A stretch of DNA of 19,793 bases, taken from the NCBI GenBank assembly GCA_039030915.1, contig JBCCDG010000076.1, forward strand, positions 1-19,793, read 5' to 3'. Below, piece by piece: positions 18,750-19,793 of this stretch. The notes beneath the pieces are model-generated. The model was not told the origin of the DNA. It saw only the letters and a list, made by a program, of their open reading frames with translations, and ran no database searches. The position numbers and the translations under genes were made by a program. Every line of letters starts with the position of its first letter. Position 1 is the first letter of the stretch. The stretch comes from Thermohalobaculum sp039030915 (lineage in GTDB: Bacteria; Pseudomonadota; Alphaproteobacteria; Rhodobacterales; Rhodobacteraceae).

Positions 18750-19793
18750 CCTCCTTGCCGCCCTCTTCATGCTGCCTGCCGCCGCGGCGGCGGACACGCC
18801 CGCGCTCTATGCCGCGCACTGCGCCGCCTGCCACGGGACGGACCGGCTCGGGGCGGCGGGCCCCGCGCTGATCCCCGAGACGCTCGGCCGGATGCGCGGG
18901 CCCGATGTGGCGGCGGTGATCGCTGAGGGGCGCACGGCGACCCAGATGCCAGCCTTCGCCGACATCCTCGACCGGAGCGAGATCGACGCACTCGCCGCCC
19001 ACCTCGCGACACCGCTCGAGGCGGTGCCCGCGTGGAGCGAGGCCGAGATCGCCGCCAGCTTTGCGCCAGCGCCGGGCTACGAGGCGGCCACGGCACCGGT
19101 CCACGATGCCGATCCGATGAACCTCTTCCTCGTCGTCGAAAAGGGAGATCACCATCTCAGCGTGCTCGACGGCGACCGCTTCACCGTGCTCGCCCGCCTG
19201 CCGACGCCGTTCTCGGTCCATGGCGGGCCGAAGTTCACTCCGGACGGGCGCTTCGCCTTCGTCATGTCCCGTGACGGCTGGGTGCAGAAGATCGACCTCT
19301 GGTCGCTGGCCGAGGTCGCCCGCGTCCGCGCCGCGATCAGCAGCCGCAACATCGCGATCAGCCGCGACGGGCGCTGGCTCGCGGTCGCCAACTATCTGCC
19401 GCGCACGCTCACGATCCTCGACACCGCCGACCTCTCCGTCGCGCGGATCTTCGAGGTGGCGGACCGGGAGGGCACGCCGTCGCGCGTCTCCGCCGTCTAT
19501 CAGGCGCCGGACCGCGACAGCTTCGTCCTTGCGTTAAAGGACGTCGCCGAGATCTGGGAGATCGCGACCGACCCCGACGCGCCCCCGGTCTACGAGGGTC
19601 TCGTCCACAGCCACGAGGCGGGCATGGTGGAAGCGATAGCGTCGTCGGAGGGCCTCTTCGCCCGCCGCCGGATCGCGCTCGCCGAGCCGCTCGACGACTT
19701 CTTCTTCACCCCCGGCTACCGCAACCTGATCGGGGCGGCGCGAGGCAGCGGGCGCGCGGTCGTCGTGAACCTGATCGTCGGGCGCGAGATCGC
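18736..19793 (+). CDS. nirN: Dihydro-heme d1 dehydrogenase NirN (3' end outside window)
   Basis: The frame opens at 18736 inside nirJ and stays open to the edge, giving 352 residues of an expected ~490-500. It has a signal peptide (1-19, ending AAAAA-D), a cytochrome c domain with C29-A-A-C32-H33, a linker, then a d1-type propeller: NLFLVVEKGDHHLSVLDGD, FSVHGGPKFTPDGRFAFVMSRDGW, ISRDGRWLAVANYLPRTLTILD. This is the NirS-like architecture of NirN, which makes the last double bond of heme d1 and hands the cofactor to NirS in the periplasm. The divergence from NirS and position after nirJ distinguish it. The His in SVHGGPKF is a candidate d1 ligand. The C-terminal blades are not visible. Confidence 0.93.
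   Translation, partial: MRSTSLLAALFMLPAAAAADTPALYAAHCAACHGTDRLGAAGPALIPETLGRMRGPDVAAVIAEGRTATQMPAFADILDRSEIDALAAHLATPLEAVPAWSEAEIAASFAPAPGYEAATAPVHDADPMNLFLVVEKGDHHLSVLDGDRFTVLARLPTPFSVHGGPKFTPDGRFAFVMSRDGWVQKIDLWSLAEVARVRAAISSRNIAISRDGRWLAVANYLPRTLTILDTADLSVARIFEVADREGTPSRVSAVYQAPDRDSFVLALKDVAEIWEIATDPDAPPVYEGLVHSHEAGMVEAIASSEGLFARRRIALAEPLDDFFFTPGYRNLIGAARGSGRAVVVNLIVGREI

Noticed and set aside
1..19793. CRISPR array, tRNA, rRNA, toxin-antitoxin or phage defence genes
   Set aside because: No regularly spaced repeats, no tRNA-like cloverleaf or CCA context, and no recognised defence families were seen on either strand.

Overview
The window is GC-rich alphaproteobacterial DNA. It carries most of a cytochrome cd1 type denitrification island: nitrite to NO by NirS, and NO to N2O by cNor. 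The fused nirDL gene, the nirS-E-C-F-DL-G-H-J-N order, the short-chain norCBQD operon and an NNR/DNR-type box (TTAAC-N4-GTCAA) all resemble Paracoccus, Dinoroseobacter and other Rhodobacterales. The species cannot be named from the sequence.

Layout. (1) 1-3257 is a scarred left border. It holds the 3' end of an ABM-fold monooxygenase, a 5' stub of a phage-type integrase, an IS481 transposase split by a 1.6 kb IS110 element, and the 3' two thirds of an ApbE-like (NosX/NirX) gene. (2) 3405-4714 (+) holds a Crp/Fnr regulator translationally coupled to a DUF4202 protein. (3) 4715-5056 is a convergent gap with no recognisable gene. (4) 10047-5057 (-) is an operon of a class I cytochrome c followed by norC, norB, norQ and norD. 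(5) 11362-10166 (-) is nnrS. (6) 11519 to the right edge (+) is nirS, nirE, nirC, nirF, nirDL, nirG, nirH, nirJ and nirN, tightly packed and overlapping; nirN runs off the window.

How the parts fit together. NirS reduces nitrite to NO in the periplasm. NirE, DL, G, H and J build heme d1 from uroporphyrinogen III, and NirF and NirN finish it in the periplasm. NirC and the cytochrome c encoded before norC are likely electron carriers. NorCB reduces NO to N2O, and NorQ (AAA+) with NorD (vWA) assemble it. NnrS is a membrane heme/NO-related protein. Two NNR/DNR-like boxes sit where expected: one at 11442-11455 between nnrS and nirS, the other at 10156-10169 overlapping the nnrS stop and upstream of the cytochrome-nor operon. 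The encoded Fnr-type regulator has the E-x-x-S-R recognition helix suited to such boxes and lacks an N-terminal iron-sulfur cysteine cluster.

Most of the window is a well-known pathway. The less explained parts are the regulator-coupled DUF4202 gene, an 8-bp perfect inverted repeat surrounding the nirS NNR box, a strong hairpin between nirS and nirE, and the nested insertion history at the left border with a candidate IS110 bridge RNA. I see no tRNA, rRNA or CRISPR array.
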